64,000 nucleotides of DNA from Gracilaria domingensis (Eukaryota > Rhodophyta > Florideophyceae > Gracilariales > Gracilariaceae), in NCBI GenBank assembly GCA_022539475.1, contig VCMS01000152.1, positions 83,933 through 147,932 of the forward strand, read 5' to 3'. This document shows, in pieces, positions 29,413 to 38,705 of this stretch (its first letter is position 1; each line of letters starts with the position of its first letter). The translations under genes were made by a program, and so were the position numbers. The notes under the pieces are model-generated. The model saw nothing but the letters and a program-made list of their open reading frames with translations. It was not told where the DNA came from and made no database searches.

Positions 29413-30303
29413 TCAAGAGGGTGGGGGTTTTTGAGTTGGCGGTAAGATAACATTGCTAGCAGCGCCGGCGTTTTGTCTCCCCGGAGATTGCGTGCTCAAG
29501 GCGGCAGACCCTGGTTGGCTCCATATGGGTGACGTCGTTGGCTGCGTCGCAAGCATAGGTGCAGAAATCGTTTGCATCGCCGGAGCTTGCTGTGAACCAG
29601 CGAGATTCACAGCAGGGGCAGATGGGCTTGCACTCGGATTAGTTTGAACAGAACTTTGTTGCTGTTGAAGCGAACGGTTCGAAGATGGAGAGTTGGTGCG
29701 GGCGGTTACCTTGGCTGGTGACGCCACTTTCTTAGCGGGACTGTTCGTGTTTTTGGCAGTGACGGGCGCCGTCGGGTTGCTAGAGCCAGAATTTGGACTT
29801 CTGTTGATTACAGGCGGTGGCTCAGTGTGCGGTCTCTGATGCGGACTGAGGCGTTGTCGTTTGGGACTGGCTCCCGGTGGTCGTGTCGGGCTGCTCCGTT
29901 TAACTGGCGACGCTGGGTTCTTGTCGAACACGTAGTCATAGTTTTGTTCAGTTAATTGAAACTCCGGCTTTGGTAACGACAAACCTGCCATTTGCTCGAT
30001 TTGCGGTAGAGGAACACTGTTTCTTTCGGCTGCTATACGCATGGTGACCTCCCTCGGCGGCGGTTGAAGAAAACTGTGTGAACATGTTGACTTGATTGCC
30101 AACTTGATATCTTCGGCGTCGATCTGCGTCTTGAAAGTGTGTTCGCAAACATTCCTTGCATCAAGTAGAACGCCGGATACATAACGATAAAGCAACTCGA
30201 GGAGTTGATTGACCACTCTCGGGTCGTATTGATCCACTCCCATGGCGCGAAGAATGGCTTCTATAATGCGAGCATCGCGGGGTTTGCCAGCCTGTGCTTC
30301 CAT
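29413..30303 (-). CDS. TAF9: TFIID/SAGA subunit TAF9
   Basis: A 296-residue nuclear protein. The histone fold spans about residues 10-75: 'RIIEAILRAMGVDQYDPRVV', 'NQLLELLYRYVSGVLLDARN' and 'IDAEDIKLAIKS'. The TAF9-specific 'REVTMRIAAERNSVPLPQI' follows. TAF9 pairs with TAF6 in TFIID and SAGA. From about 135 the protein is a disordered Pro/Ser/Asn/Gln-rich tail with Lys/Arg patches ('SPTRPPGASPKRQR') and a Gln run. ATG 30301-30303; divergent from the NSE2 gene. Confidence 0.95.
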   Translation of the reverse strand: MEAQAGKPRDARIIEAILRAMGVDQYDPRVVNQLLELLYRYVSGVLLDARNVCEHTFKTQIDAEDIKLAIKSTCSHSFLQPPPREVTMRIAAERNSVPLPQIEQMAGLSLPKPEFQLTEQNYDYVFDKNPASPVKRSSPTRPPGASPKRQRLSPHQRPHTEPPPVINRSPNSGSSNPTAPVTAKNTNSPAKKVASPAKVTARTNSPSSNRSLQQQQSSVQTNPSASPSAPAVNLAGSQQAPAMQTISAPMLATQPTTSPIWSQPGSAALSTQSPGRQNAGAASNVILPPTQKPPPS

Positions 30304-30958
30304 GCTGAAGGGTCAAAGGCGATGGGACGCGTTCTGCTCCGGAACAGAACGACACGCGACGCGGTAGTGAGTTGAACGAAAACGATGGTGCAGAGCAGTG
30401 GCTTCGTCTGAAACGAGGCCTTCCTCGCAAGTGTTGCGCGAGAGTGGTGTCGTATGCGCGAGAAGTTGAAACAAAACAGACCGGTACACTCGTTTCGTCC
30501 TCCGTCTTCTCCGCGGCCCGGACGGAATGGCAACAGCAGTGTCATCGTCGTAGGTCACCTACGGTAGGTGGATGGTCGTACCTTCGTCGTAGCCACCTAT
30601 ACGTGTACTTCTTTTCTGCGTTCTGGTTACAATTTACTCCGGTGAAGTTCATGATGTAGCGAATCACAGTGGTACACGTGGATTTCAACAAGCTACGATT
30701 CGCTACATTGTGGTTTAGCACCGCATATCAGAGTTCGCCACTGTGCCACAATCCCAAAATTGGCGCGATTTTGACATACTTGAACAGGAACACCGACGCA
30801 AACTCTAGCGCAACTGTCTGCCCGAAAGACCGGACGAAGTGAATCTCATCCTCAACAGTCCAAGTCTGGCTAATAGCCGACCTGGCCGTGTCTTGCTCGG
30901 AGAGCACAACTATAGCACAGTTCACTGCCTCCGCCTCACACAATTTGGCGCGATAGCC
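30304..30958. other. divergent promoter region with inverted repeat
   Basis: About 650 bp between TAF9 and NSE2. Exact 12-bp inverted arms (ATGTAGCGAATC and its complement) occur at 30654-30665 and 30697-30708. An upstream exon of NSE2 could start near 30839, since that frame is open. Confidence 0.5.
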
Positions 30959-31766
30959 ATGGACTATAGCCGGCTTTTCCAGACGTCCAGAACGAGATGG
31001 ACTTCCATGGAAGAATATTGCGATTACTCAAAAGCTGCATTGGTTCAAGTGGCAACATCAGTCGCATCAAACGACGAAACCCCTGTCGATGAGCGAGTCA
31101 AAAAGGTGCGTCAGAGCTGAATGCAACCGGTGTGAACATGAATGTCTAACCAGACCTGAACGAATCCTGTCACAGCTTAAGAGGTTGAAGAAGTGCGGTG
31201 ATCGCCTTGCAAAACTGAGCGTCAAGAGTAAATGCAGAGGAGCGATTTCGAAGGAACTCTTTGACGCGTCCAGAGACGAGGCTCTGGAACCGGAAAAAAT
31301 CAGGGGCATTTACCAAAGCGGCTTGAACACTACGAAGAGACAAACTACGAAAGCAACTTGTTCAAAAGATTTTGAGCTCAAGAACATCGACAAGATTATG
31401 AAGAAGATTACCGGAACAACCGACAACGATATTGAAGAGGACATGACCACTCAGCAAGCGCAGTCACTCTGTCCTATTCTCAAATGTGCACTTGATAATC
31501 CTATGAAGAATATGGTGTGTGGCCATGTGTATTCTCTTAAGGGTGCCATTCACCTGTTGATGCAGGCGAATGCTTCGAGCAGCAGAACCGTCCCGTCCAC
31601 GCTCGCAGAGGTCCCTGATCATTACTCTGCCAGATGTCCGCAATACGGATGCAATAAGCTGCTCAAGCCTTCCACATTGAAGCGTGATTTTGCAACCGAA
31701 TTGACTCAGAGACAACAGCAAGCTTCAACCCAAGAACCAGAGACAATGGAAATAGAAGATGTCTGA
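30959..31766 (+). CDS. NSE2: NSE2/MMS21 SUMO E3 ligase of the SMC5/6 complex
   Basis: Two exons, 30959-31105 and 31176-31766, give 245 residues. The 70-bp intron (31106-31175) has an AAG|GTGCGT donor, a GTCTAAC branch site and a GTCACAG acceptor; both sides are in phase 0. The SP-RING lies at about 155-225: 'LCPILKCALDNPMKNMVCGH' with the Cys/Cys-His pairs, 'VYSLKGAIHLL' and 'CPQYGCNKLLKPSTLKRDF'. NSE2 SUMOylates repair proteins from the SMC5/6 arm. The N-terminal helical region fits SMC5 binding. The start is uncertain: ATGs at 30839, 30959 and 31007 are all in frame. Confidence 0.88.
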
Positions 31767-31872
31767 TTGAACGAATTCTGTGGCGAACCGATCCAACATG
31801 AGAGGTGAACTGCTCGTCGTCAATTTGCTTCTGAGTGGAGGAATGCAAAGTATGGCAAGTATGGGTTATATC

Positions 31873-32489
31873 TTACGGTTTCGTCAGCCCAATGCGATCC
31901 GTCCAGCTGTATTGCTTTTGCTCGCGAGTGTTCATGCTTTTCGCTCGGGATGGGGGTGGTGGGGGGATTTCGTCCGCTCCACTTCCGGGATTGTCTGGAT
32001 CTGGAAGAGGAGCGTGAGGCTGCACAGATGAATAGTCGAAATCGTTCGGCAGTCGGGTCTTCCAATCGCCGATAAATGTTCGAAGCTCATCTGCGAGTCG
32101 AGAATCTGGCACTGCCAAGATCCGTTGTGCGTATAATGGACCTGCGGAAATGCCTCCGATGTATGCTCCCATAAGAGAAAAGAACGAAAGCCCGCCGTAT
32201 TTGATATAGCCGGGTAGAGGGCGCTTTCCTTTTCTCACTGAACCGCCAGAAGCGAGGGTTAGATAAAACCATATATATGAAATCCTTGGGTCAGTGTTAT
32301 GTGTCGAAGTACATCACGATAAAGCTCTAACCTACCACCTGAGAGAACTGCTGCGGTGGTCAAAACGACACCAACCCCAATGCCTGCTCGAGACAGAGCA
32401 ATGGTCATGACGTCAGAAACTGCATCTTTCTCCGCATCTGTAAGGTCATCCCATTTGAAACGTCGAAACGCATCTCTTCGAACGGTCAT
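31873..32489 (-). CDS. OCIA-domain-like mitochondrial membrane protein
   Basis: Two exons, 32336-32489 and 31873-32237, give 172 residues. The 98-bp intron is G|GTAGGT to GTTCAG (phase 1) with a TCTAACCC branch-like site; splicing joins 'TTAAVLSG' to 'VRKGKRPLPGYIKYGG'. Two hydrophobic segments, 'GIGVGVVLTTAAVLSG' and 'LSFFSLMGAYIGGISAG', with 'KYGG' between them and 'RLADELR' after, match the layout of OCIA-domain proteins, which sit in mitochondrial or endosomal membranes and affect complex III assembly in animals. The tail is Pro-rich. The family match is by pattern, not by strong identity. Confidence 0.65.
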
Positions 32490-32646
32490 TGATAAGCAGC
32501 ACTGCTGATAAGTGTAGTTCTACCTTCGTATATATCTAATTACGGAAGAGCGCTGCAAACGGATCGCGTTGCGCGAATGCGCGCATATATCTCTTCGAAC
32601 GGATTGCTGGGCTGTAAAGGTAACTTACGAAAAGGTTGGTTTTAAG

Positions 32647-32685
32647 CAGAGTTCGATAGCTTGAATAAATTTTCTAGCTGCTGAG
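32647..32685. repeat. 39-bp direct repeat, copy 1
   Basis: Begins CAGAGTTCGATAGCTTG and is identical to 32964-33002. Here it extends into a perfect 13-bp hairpin (GAATAAATTTTCT with its complement, loop AGCTGCTG); copy 2 lacks the second arm. Confidence 0.9.
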
Positions 32686-32963
32686 AAAATTTATTCCATC
32701 ATGGCGTCCCCTCACAGTCCGTGACAGATTGACCACACGTAGAATAGTATTCAATGTGTAGACATAAATCCAACTCAAACTTGATTAGTAATGCCTGTGT
32801 GCATTATACTGGAATTCTACCTCGCCACTTACGTCTTCTGTCCTAAAAATCGTAAGTGAAATATTGCTGGAAGAGTCCACTCAGTACTACTGAGTCAGTA
32901 CTACTACTGACTCAGTAGACTCTACTGCACAGCAGGGCAGAACAGTAGACTCTCCCAGCAGAC

Positions 32964-33002
32964 CAGAGTTCGATAGCTTGAATAAATTTTCTAGCTGCTG
33001 AG
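32964..33002. repeat. 39-bp direct repeat, copy 2
   Basis: Identical to 32647-32685, starting 317 bp downstream. The pair may mark an old insertion or tandem duplication. Confidence 0.9.
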
Positions 33003-33153
33003 GCGGTGTCTAAACAGAGTGTGAACGTGAACGCGTGAACGCGTTAATTTTAAGTTTATGCATATAAATAAAGCGTGCAAGGCAGCACTCCACAGGAATC
33101 CGGACCTCATAAACTCTGTTCATAATATGCACTCCATCCGCTAAGATCACAGT

Positions 33154-33253
33154 GCACAACCAACGAGCCACGACGCAACGCCGCCGCAATTTTCAACTCC
33201 ATTGCAGCGCACAACCAACGAGCCACGACGCATCGCCGCCGCAATTATCAACT
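33154..33253 (+). repeat. 55-bp tandem duplication
   Basis: Two copies of a 45-bp core (starting GCACAACCAACGAGCC, at 33154 and 33209) at 55-bp spacing, differing by two substitutions, just at the 5' end of the transposase frame. Confidence 0.85.
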
Positions 33254-34525
33254 CGGAGATGAATTCGGTACTTCTCTCCTCGTACATCCAGGCAACTCAA
33301 CATCGTAATGTTGTTGGAATTGCCTGCCTAGCAATCTCCAAAGAGCTGCTTCGGAGTCATCAACGCGCCTCGACGAGGTCACACAAGCCGCCAAACGAAA
33401 CTCGCCGCCATGTAACTTTTGAGTCTATTACCGACTTTTTAAGTGACAGGGCATTCACTCACGATTACCGCATGAGCCGTAAGTCCTTCTATAAATTGGC
33501 TGGACTGATCAACCCTCACTTGGCCAAAAGTGATGAAATGGGTCGCCGTGCAAAGCGGCCTACTCTATCAGTTGAAATGCGTCTAGGAATTACGCTAAGC
33601 CGGTTGGCGGGTTGCACCGTAGACAAAATTCATCAACTGTATCGAACACAGCGGTCTACGGTGTACCACATTTTTTTTGGAGACATGTTGTGCACTATCA
33701 AAAGTGTTGCGACTTTCAGGTATACCGGAAGGATTCGAAGACTTATGCAAATTGTCGCGGGGATTCAAAATGTCCCGCGTAAAGATGAGCCCTCTATCAG
33801 GTTGTGTTGGATCGATTGATGGTATCACAGTGAAGATCAAGCCGCCAAGATATAACGCGCCGAAATATTGGTGCCGGAAAGGATACTACGCTATCCCCGT
33901 ACAAGCAGTTGTGGATTACGCCGGTCGCTTTCTCTTTGCGTCAGCAAAGTGTGTAGGATCTACACACGACTCTCTGGCATACGCAGCATCAAAGCTTTCT
34001 AACTTTCTGCAAGGCAGAAACCTAGGTTCAGAATTCTGGTTGGTTGGTGATGAAGCGTACGTGTGCACAGATCATCTTATAACGCCTATTCCGGCCTCGC
34101 AGGTAAAGTATTGGTACGAAAAAGCGTTTAACTACTTCTTATCCTCTATGCGTGTGCATGTCGAACAGGCTTTCGGGAGACTGGTTGCCAGGTGACGAAT
34201 GCTGCAGAGTCGTTTAAACTACAATGTACACATCAACGCAAGCATAATTATCTTATGCATGAAGTTGCAGAATTTTTGCATTGATGAAGGCGACGGCAAG
34301 CTCTCTACATTTTCTGTATCCGAATTGCGCGATATGGAGAAGGATATACGCGACTGGTACACTGCGTCAAAGGAAGGATTCGCGATGATGGGTCCATCGG
34401 ATGGTGAGGAGGACACGTGCTTTTCGGTAGAGAGATGTACAAAGAAGCGAGATCAAATGGTAGCGATTGTGCGACGTCGAAATCTAAAGAGGCCTCCTCT
34501 GAGAGGTATCCCAGAGCCTCTTTGA
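33202..34525 (+). pseudogene. PIF/Harbinger DDE transposase, broken
   Basis: A PIF/Harbinger (DDE_4-type) transposase in two frames. The first frame (33202-33675) has the helical N-terminal region ('MSRKSFYKLAGLINPHL', 'LGITLSRLAGCTVDKIHQLY'). At an eight-T run (33671-33678) the match shifts to the second frame, which has 'SPLSGCVGSIDGITVKI' (first D), 'CVGSTHDSLAYAASKL' (second D) and 'LVGDEAYV' (E-type region). At 34193-34195 a TGA replaces the expected Trp in 'GRLVAR-W-RMLQSRL'; the same frame continues to 34525. One frameshift plus one nonsense codon make it non-autonomous. No terminal inverted repeats found; the right end may be deleted at its junction with the SAC remnant. Confidence 0.85.
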
Positions 34526-34598
34526 TTTAAGTTGTATCGAGCAGGCGTTTTTCAAATTCGCACGCAAGTGGAAGACGTAAAAGACTCAACTTGATCGA

Positions 34599-36277
34599 AT
34601 GCCACATGCATGCAAATCATGGGCTGTGCGTACTATATATGGCTTTGTCGGTACGAGTTTGATGAGATTTCAGACGCCTGCTCTTGCCGCTGGCAGCGCC
34701 GAATTCACCACCACTCTCATTTCCAGACGTTCACGTCACAGAGCGGGTACCAGGTATATAACCAGAGGTGCCGATGCGTTGGGAAACGTCGCAAACTTTG
34801 TCGAGACCGAGCAGCTTGTATGGGCTGAGGAAACCAGTCATGTATACACTTCGTTTTCTTTAATTCGTGGCAGTGTGCCCGTGTTTGGGCGCCAGGATAA
34901 TGGTATAGCGAAGCCAAGCCCCGAGCTCGACGCTACCCTTCTTGCAAGTCGCACCGCCTTTACGGAGCATTTTGATACTCTAAACTTCAGAGTATCAAAA
35001 TGCTCCGTAAAGGCTTGAAGCACATGTATGGGTATGTATGCTCCGTCAGTCTGGTTGACCTCAATGGCAGCGAGAACGTTCTTGCTGAGACTTTTGAACG
35101 TCAAATGGACCTCTGTCTTCGCGCTTATGACAAGGAGAAATCACCAAAGTTAGTAGCGTTTGACTTCCATAAACATTGCGCTGGTAAGGAATACGAGCGT
35201 GGGCTTTCTATTCTTCTTGGGAAACTACGTCAGGACATTGACAGCTATGGCTTTTACGAGAGCGGCCATGACTTTCACGAGCTCAAATCACAGGACGGAG
35301 TGTTCCAAGTGAACTGCGTCGACTGCCTGGATCGGACAAACGTTGTAGAGTCCCTCATCGCACATGAAGTTCTGTCGATGCAAGTAAGAAGGGTGTTCGC
35401 CGGAGAGTTGAAAACGTCGAAGAACGTGGCACTACGTTTGTACAGCGAGTCGGAGGATAGATATAAACACCTGTGGGGGGATAACGCAGGCGCTATTTCA
35501 AAGCAATATAGTGGTACCGGTGCGTTGAAGACCGATTTTACGAGGACCGGTAAGCGCTCCATTACGGGTGTTATTGGTGACGGGGTCAAATCCGTCATGA
35601 GAATGTACTACAAGAACTTTGTGGATGAGAGCCGACAGGAAGTGATCGATATCCTGTCTGGCAATGTCATTCTGCGGAAGCCATTGTTCGGAAACGATGA
35701 AGAAATATCAGGGAAGAAGCCAGATGGGGAAGACATTGAGCGAAAGTCGAGTGATAGCATAACGTCGAAGCTGTGGTACTTTTTTGAAGCCCTTCGCGTG
35801 AATGCGGGAGGAGACAAACAGCCCGTGTTGATAGAGTTTTACGATTATCTCATGTACGTCTCAACGCCAGATGGGAAATGTTTCCAATATCCACGAGATG
35901 ATCTTGTGTCATGGAGCAAGTATGAAGAGCGTAAGACATCCGACAAGAAGATACCAGTGCGTTTGCGTTTGATGTACAAACCGTCTCATTTCTACCCGTG
36001 CACTGCGTCTCCTCTTGACTTGCAGTTTAAGAGAGGAACAACAGCGAGAGAGAGCTTTCTAAGAGCCCTTATTAAGTGGTCTGACCCGGCTGCTGGGCTG
36101 GTGCCACCCGGGACACCCATCCGCGTTAGAGTCATGCAAGGGAAGAAGGGGGACGAGTATCTGATGAAGGACTGGGGCCTTGCTCCTGATCCAGAGGTGA
36201 AGGATCTCATGAACGAGATTGTCGCTCTCTTAATCCCTGAGACAAATGTTTCTGCCCGTCGCAGCAGTTCCACTTGA
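34599..36277 (+). pseudogene. Sac1-domain phosphoinositide phosphatase, 5'-truncated and frameshifted
   Basis: The first part (34599-34981) reads 'TIYGFVGTSLMRFQ', 'LISRRSRHRAGTRYITRG' and 'GNVANFVETEQLVW', a Sac1 N-lobe end. A 35-nt fold-back insertion then shifts the frame; the match resumes at about 35015 with 'YGYVCSVSLVDLNGSENVL' and contains the CX5R-T active site 'NCVDCLDRTNVVES' (near 35312-35350), so the catalytic Cys and Arg are kept. The SAC N-terminal roughly 200 residues are absent, cut off beside the Harbinger remnant. The right part ends at a stop at 36275. The gene was probably synaptojanin-like, since an inositol 5-phosphatase fragment follows. Sac1 enzymes dephosphorylate PI4P and related lipids. 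Confidence 0.85.
34956..35014. repeat. 26-bp perfect inverted repeat, fold-back insertion
   Basis: Arms 34956-34981 and 34989-35014 are exact reverse complements around a 7-nt centre. The last four centre bases (CTTC) complement the GAAG that follows at 35017-35020, so 30 nt of the uninterrupted gene were copied in reverse. Confidence 0.95.
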
Positions 36278-38207
36278 TGTCGATTTCTCTGACTACGTCC
36301 TCGTCGGTGCGTGTGCTGTTTCACGAAGAGGTCCGGCCCTGGCCGTTCTTGTGACAAAGAGGCTTACGGCTTCCGTGATGACAGTCTCTGAAGCAGAAAC
36401 AGCGTCTTCTGGTGTGTTTGCTACCGGAGGGGCAGCAGGAATAGCACTAACTGCCGGTTGCACATCGTTTTGTTTTGTCAGTGCAAACTTGAGTGGCCGT
36501 TCACAGGTATACTCGGCTTTTTCGTCCTTAAATCTGGGCCGTCAGTCTTTTGATGTGAAGAATCAGTTTCATCACTTTACTCTTGCTGGTCAACTGGGTG
36601 ACATGGGTTGGGAGCTATCTACGACCTCACATGGTAGCCAAAGCGCCCGGCAATGGTCCGAACTAAAGGACGGTTCGTTTTGCTATACTTTAGAGAATAG
36701 AGTTTCAGTTTTAAGAAACTCTTTTCCGACTCTAAGATATGAAGACCGATTGCACTGTGCAAAAGATCATGGTCTTAGCTTCAGGAAATCACCAGCTTTG
36801 GTTTTAGCTGATGGAGTTGTGGAATGTCGCTCCCGCCCGATCAATACCGTAGATTTGCTCGAAAATCATCCGGACTTCGGGCTCTTTTTCGTGAGTTTGA
36901 GGTTCGAAGTCGTTACAATTCCTGATACAAGACTTATTCAGTGGGATTGTGGGAAGCTTCAAACACTGGAACGGTTAAATCGCGATTTGAAAGCACGGAA
37001 GTCTCGAGCACTAATCTTCACGCAAATGAAAAGGATGTTGGACATTTTGGAATCGTTTCTCAATCTCCATTGTTGTCGTTATCTTAGGTTAGATGGCACA
37101 ACAAAGACGGATGATAGACAGAAAGTAGTAGAAAGGTTCAACACTGATACGAGAATTTTTTGCATGATTCTTACAACCCGTGCCGGTGGTGTTGGGCTTA
37201 ACTTAACGGGTGCCGATACTGTGATCTTCTACGACTCTGACTACAATCCTGCAATTGACAACCAAGCCCAAGATCGAGCCCATCGTATTGGTCAGACGAA
37301 ACCAGTTCATGTATACCGTCTGATATCCGAGCAAACTGTGGAAGAAAGCATTTTAAAGCGAGCCATGGAGAAGAGAGCCTTAGAGCAACAAGTTATTTCC
37401 CAGGCTGGATTTACTACAGACGCGATTCAGAGAGCTCGGGGATTGTTGAAGGCAGATAATTCTGGATCTAAGAACACAGTCGGAGATGGATTTACTCTTT
37501 CAGGGAGCGCAGAGAAGTCAGGTACCGTCAAAAATGGTTTTCGGAGCAGTTCAGAGCCGAACCATGAGAGGAAACGACACACTACGCCAGAGAACGGGAA
37601 GAACGGGTCCATTTCTGAGAACGGCGAGAGACCGTCACCTGCGTCTGATATTCAAAGCTCGTGTGGGCAGTTTACAGGGTTTGGAGCTGGCAAGGCTGTA
37701 GAAGCTGTTCCTCATCAAGGCAAGTTGGAAGGAGGTTCAGTTGAATGTGGCAGTGACAGGGACATGAACGAGTATCAAACCATAGCTTCAAAACTCCTCG
37801 CGAGAGAAGATGAACGAGAGACAATGGCCCTACAGGTTGCTGAGAAAGAGAAGAGAGATCTGGAGGCTGAATTCAAGGACACTCCCATTGCAAACCAAAG
37901 CGGTTTGTCAAAGAGAACTGGTGTGCGTCCGCACGACTCCGAAGATCTTTGTGAGATAGTGCGCACAAGCGACTACTCAAGAGAATGTCCAGGAACGGTG
38001 GTGTGGATGCGCGGCACACGGGGTGTAAGGCCGTGTGAGCTGCCGAGTCGGAAAAGACGGTCGTTGAAGGTGCGGAGTAGTCCACGGCACTCTGTGGTGA
38101 AACCGAGTACGGAGACACGCGCAGTCCAGAAAAGGTACCACGCGCCTAGCCAGAGAGCCGGTGCAACGGTAGTGATATCGCCGCAGAACAGCCTGTGCAG
38201 GTCTTAG
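36246..38207 (+). pseudogene. chimeric ORF: 5-phosphatase fragment + SWR1/SRCAP helicase C half + LTR
   Basis: A 653-codon open frame built from three unrelated parts. Residues 1-125 match the middle of an inositol polyphosphate 5-phosphatase ('SFCFVSANLSGR', 'SFDVKNQFHHF', 'LGDMGWEL'), without the first or last parts of that domain. From about 220 comes the C-terminal lobe of a Swi2/Snf2 remodeller of the SWR1/SRCAP type: 'RLIQWDCGKLQTLERLNRDL', 'ALIFTQMKRMLDILESFL', 'LRLDGTTKTDDRQ', 'LTTRAGGVGLNLTGADTVIF' and 'QAQDRAHRIGQTKPVHVYRL'. The last 86 codons lie in the gypsy LTR starting at 37950. Whether any fusion protein is made is unknown; fragments of both parent domains are too short to work as enzymes. 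Confidence 0.75.
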
Positions 38208-38504
38208 ACAAGCTGGGTTCCTACTACGACTTAGGATCCGTGCCACGGGAAACAAGACGAAGAACCTAGTAGGAAGCACCTTGGTTTACTGTCATGGTGG
38301 CCACAGCCGAGCTGGCGAAAATAAATACCTATTCCGCCGTCGACACACACGTGTACGACTTACCGATCACGGGGCACTAGTTGCCACCGGCATACGCGTG
38401 GACTACTACTACTACTACTAATATGTCTACTACAACAACGCCATCCGGCGAGCGGGTTTCCTTACAGTGTCAACATTGCAACCGTCACGGCTCAGTATCT
38501 TACA
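37950..38504 (-). repeat. gypsy 1, 3' LTR
   Basis: 555 bp, beginning TGTGAGATAG and ending TATCTTACA (TG...CA). Near-identical to 47914-48464. Its left edge joins the SWR1-like fragment, and it happens to remain open in that frame to 38207. Confidence 0.93.
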
Positions 38505-38506
38505 GA

Positions 38507-38517
38507 CCCCCCTTCTT
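38507..38517 (-). promoter_or_regulatory. gypsy 1 polypurine tract
   Basis: On the minus strand AAGAAGGGGGG, two bases from the 3' LTR, where plus-strand DNA synthesis is primed. It fixes the element's orientation. Confidence 0.85.
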
Positions 38518-38705
38518 AGCTTGTTGTCCGTCCTCGGACAACCTCGCGTCTGAAACGCTGAAGTCCGCCTTCGGAGCCCGCTTCACATACCGCGCATCCG
38601 CCCTCGCTCTCTGTTCCATTAACTCCACGCCATACCGTGCTCGGGTCTCTTCGCCTTCCAATCTTTTCGTTTCGCCCTCGACGCCCGCTTCGGTTCATCA
38701 CGACA

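Larger units (their letters stand above)
32490..33153. other. AT-rich repeat-bearing region upstream of Harbinger remnant
   Basis: No gene. It carries a 39-bp direct repeat, hairpins with AT-rich arms and a compact imperfect palindrome at about 32870-32957 (outer arms GCTGGAAGAGTCCAC and GTAGACTCTCCCAGC). It looks like transposon debris. Confidence 0.5.

Noticed and set aside
34982..35014. Possible micro-intron in the SAC gene (GTATCA...AAAG)
   Set aside because: Only about 20 nt and lies in a perfect inverted copy of the adjacent exon; a fold-back insertion explains all bases.
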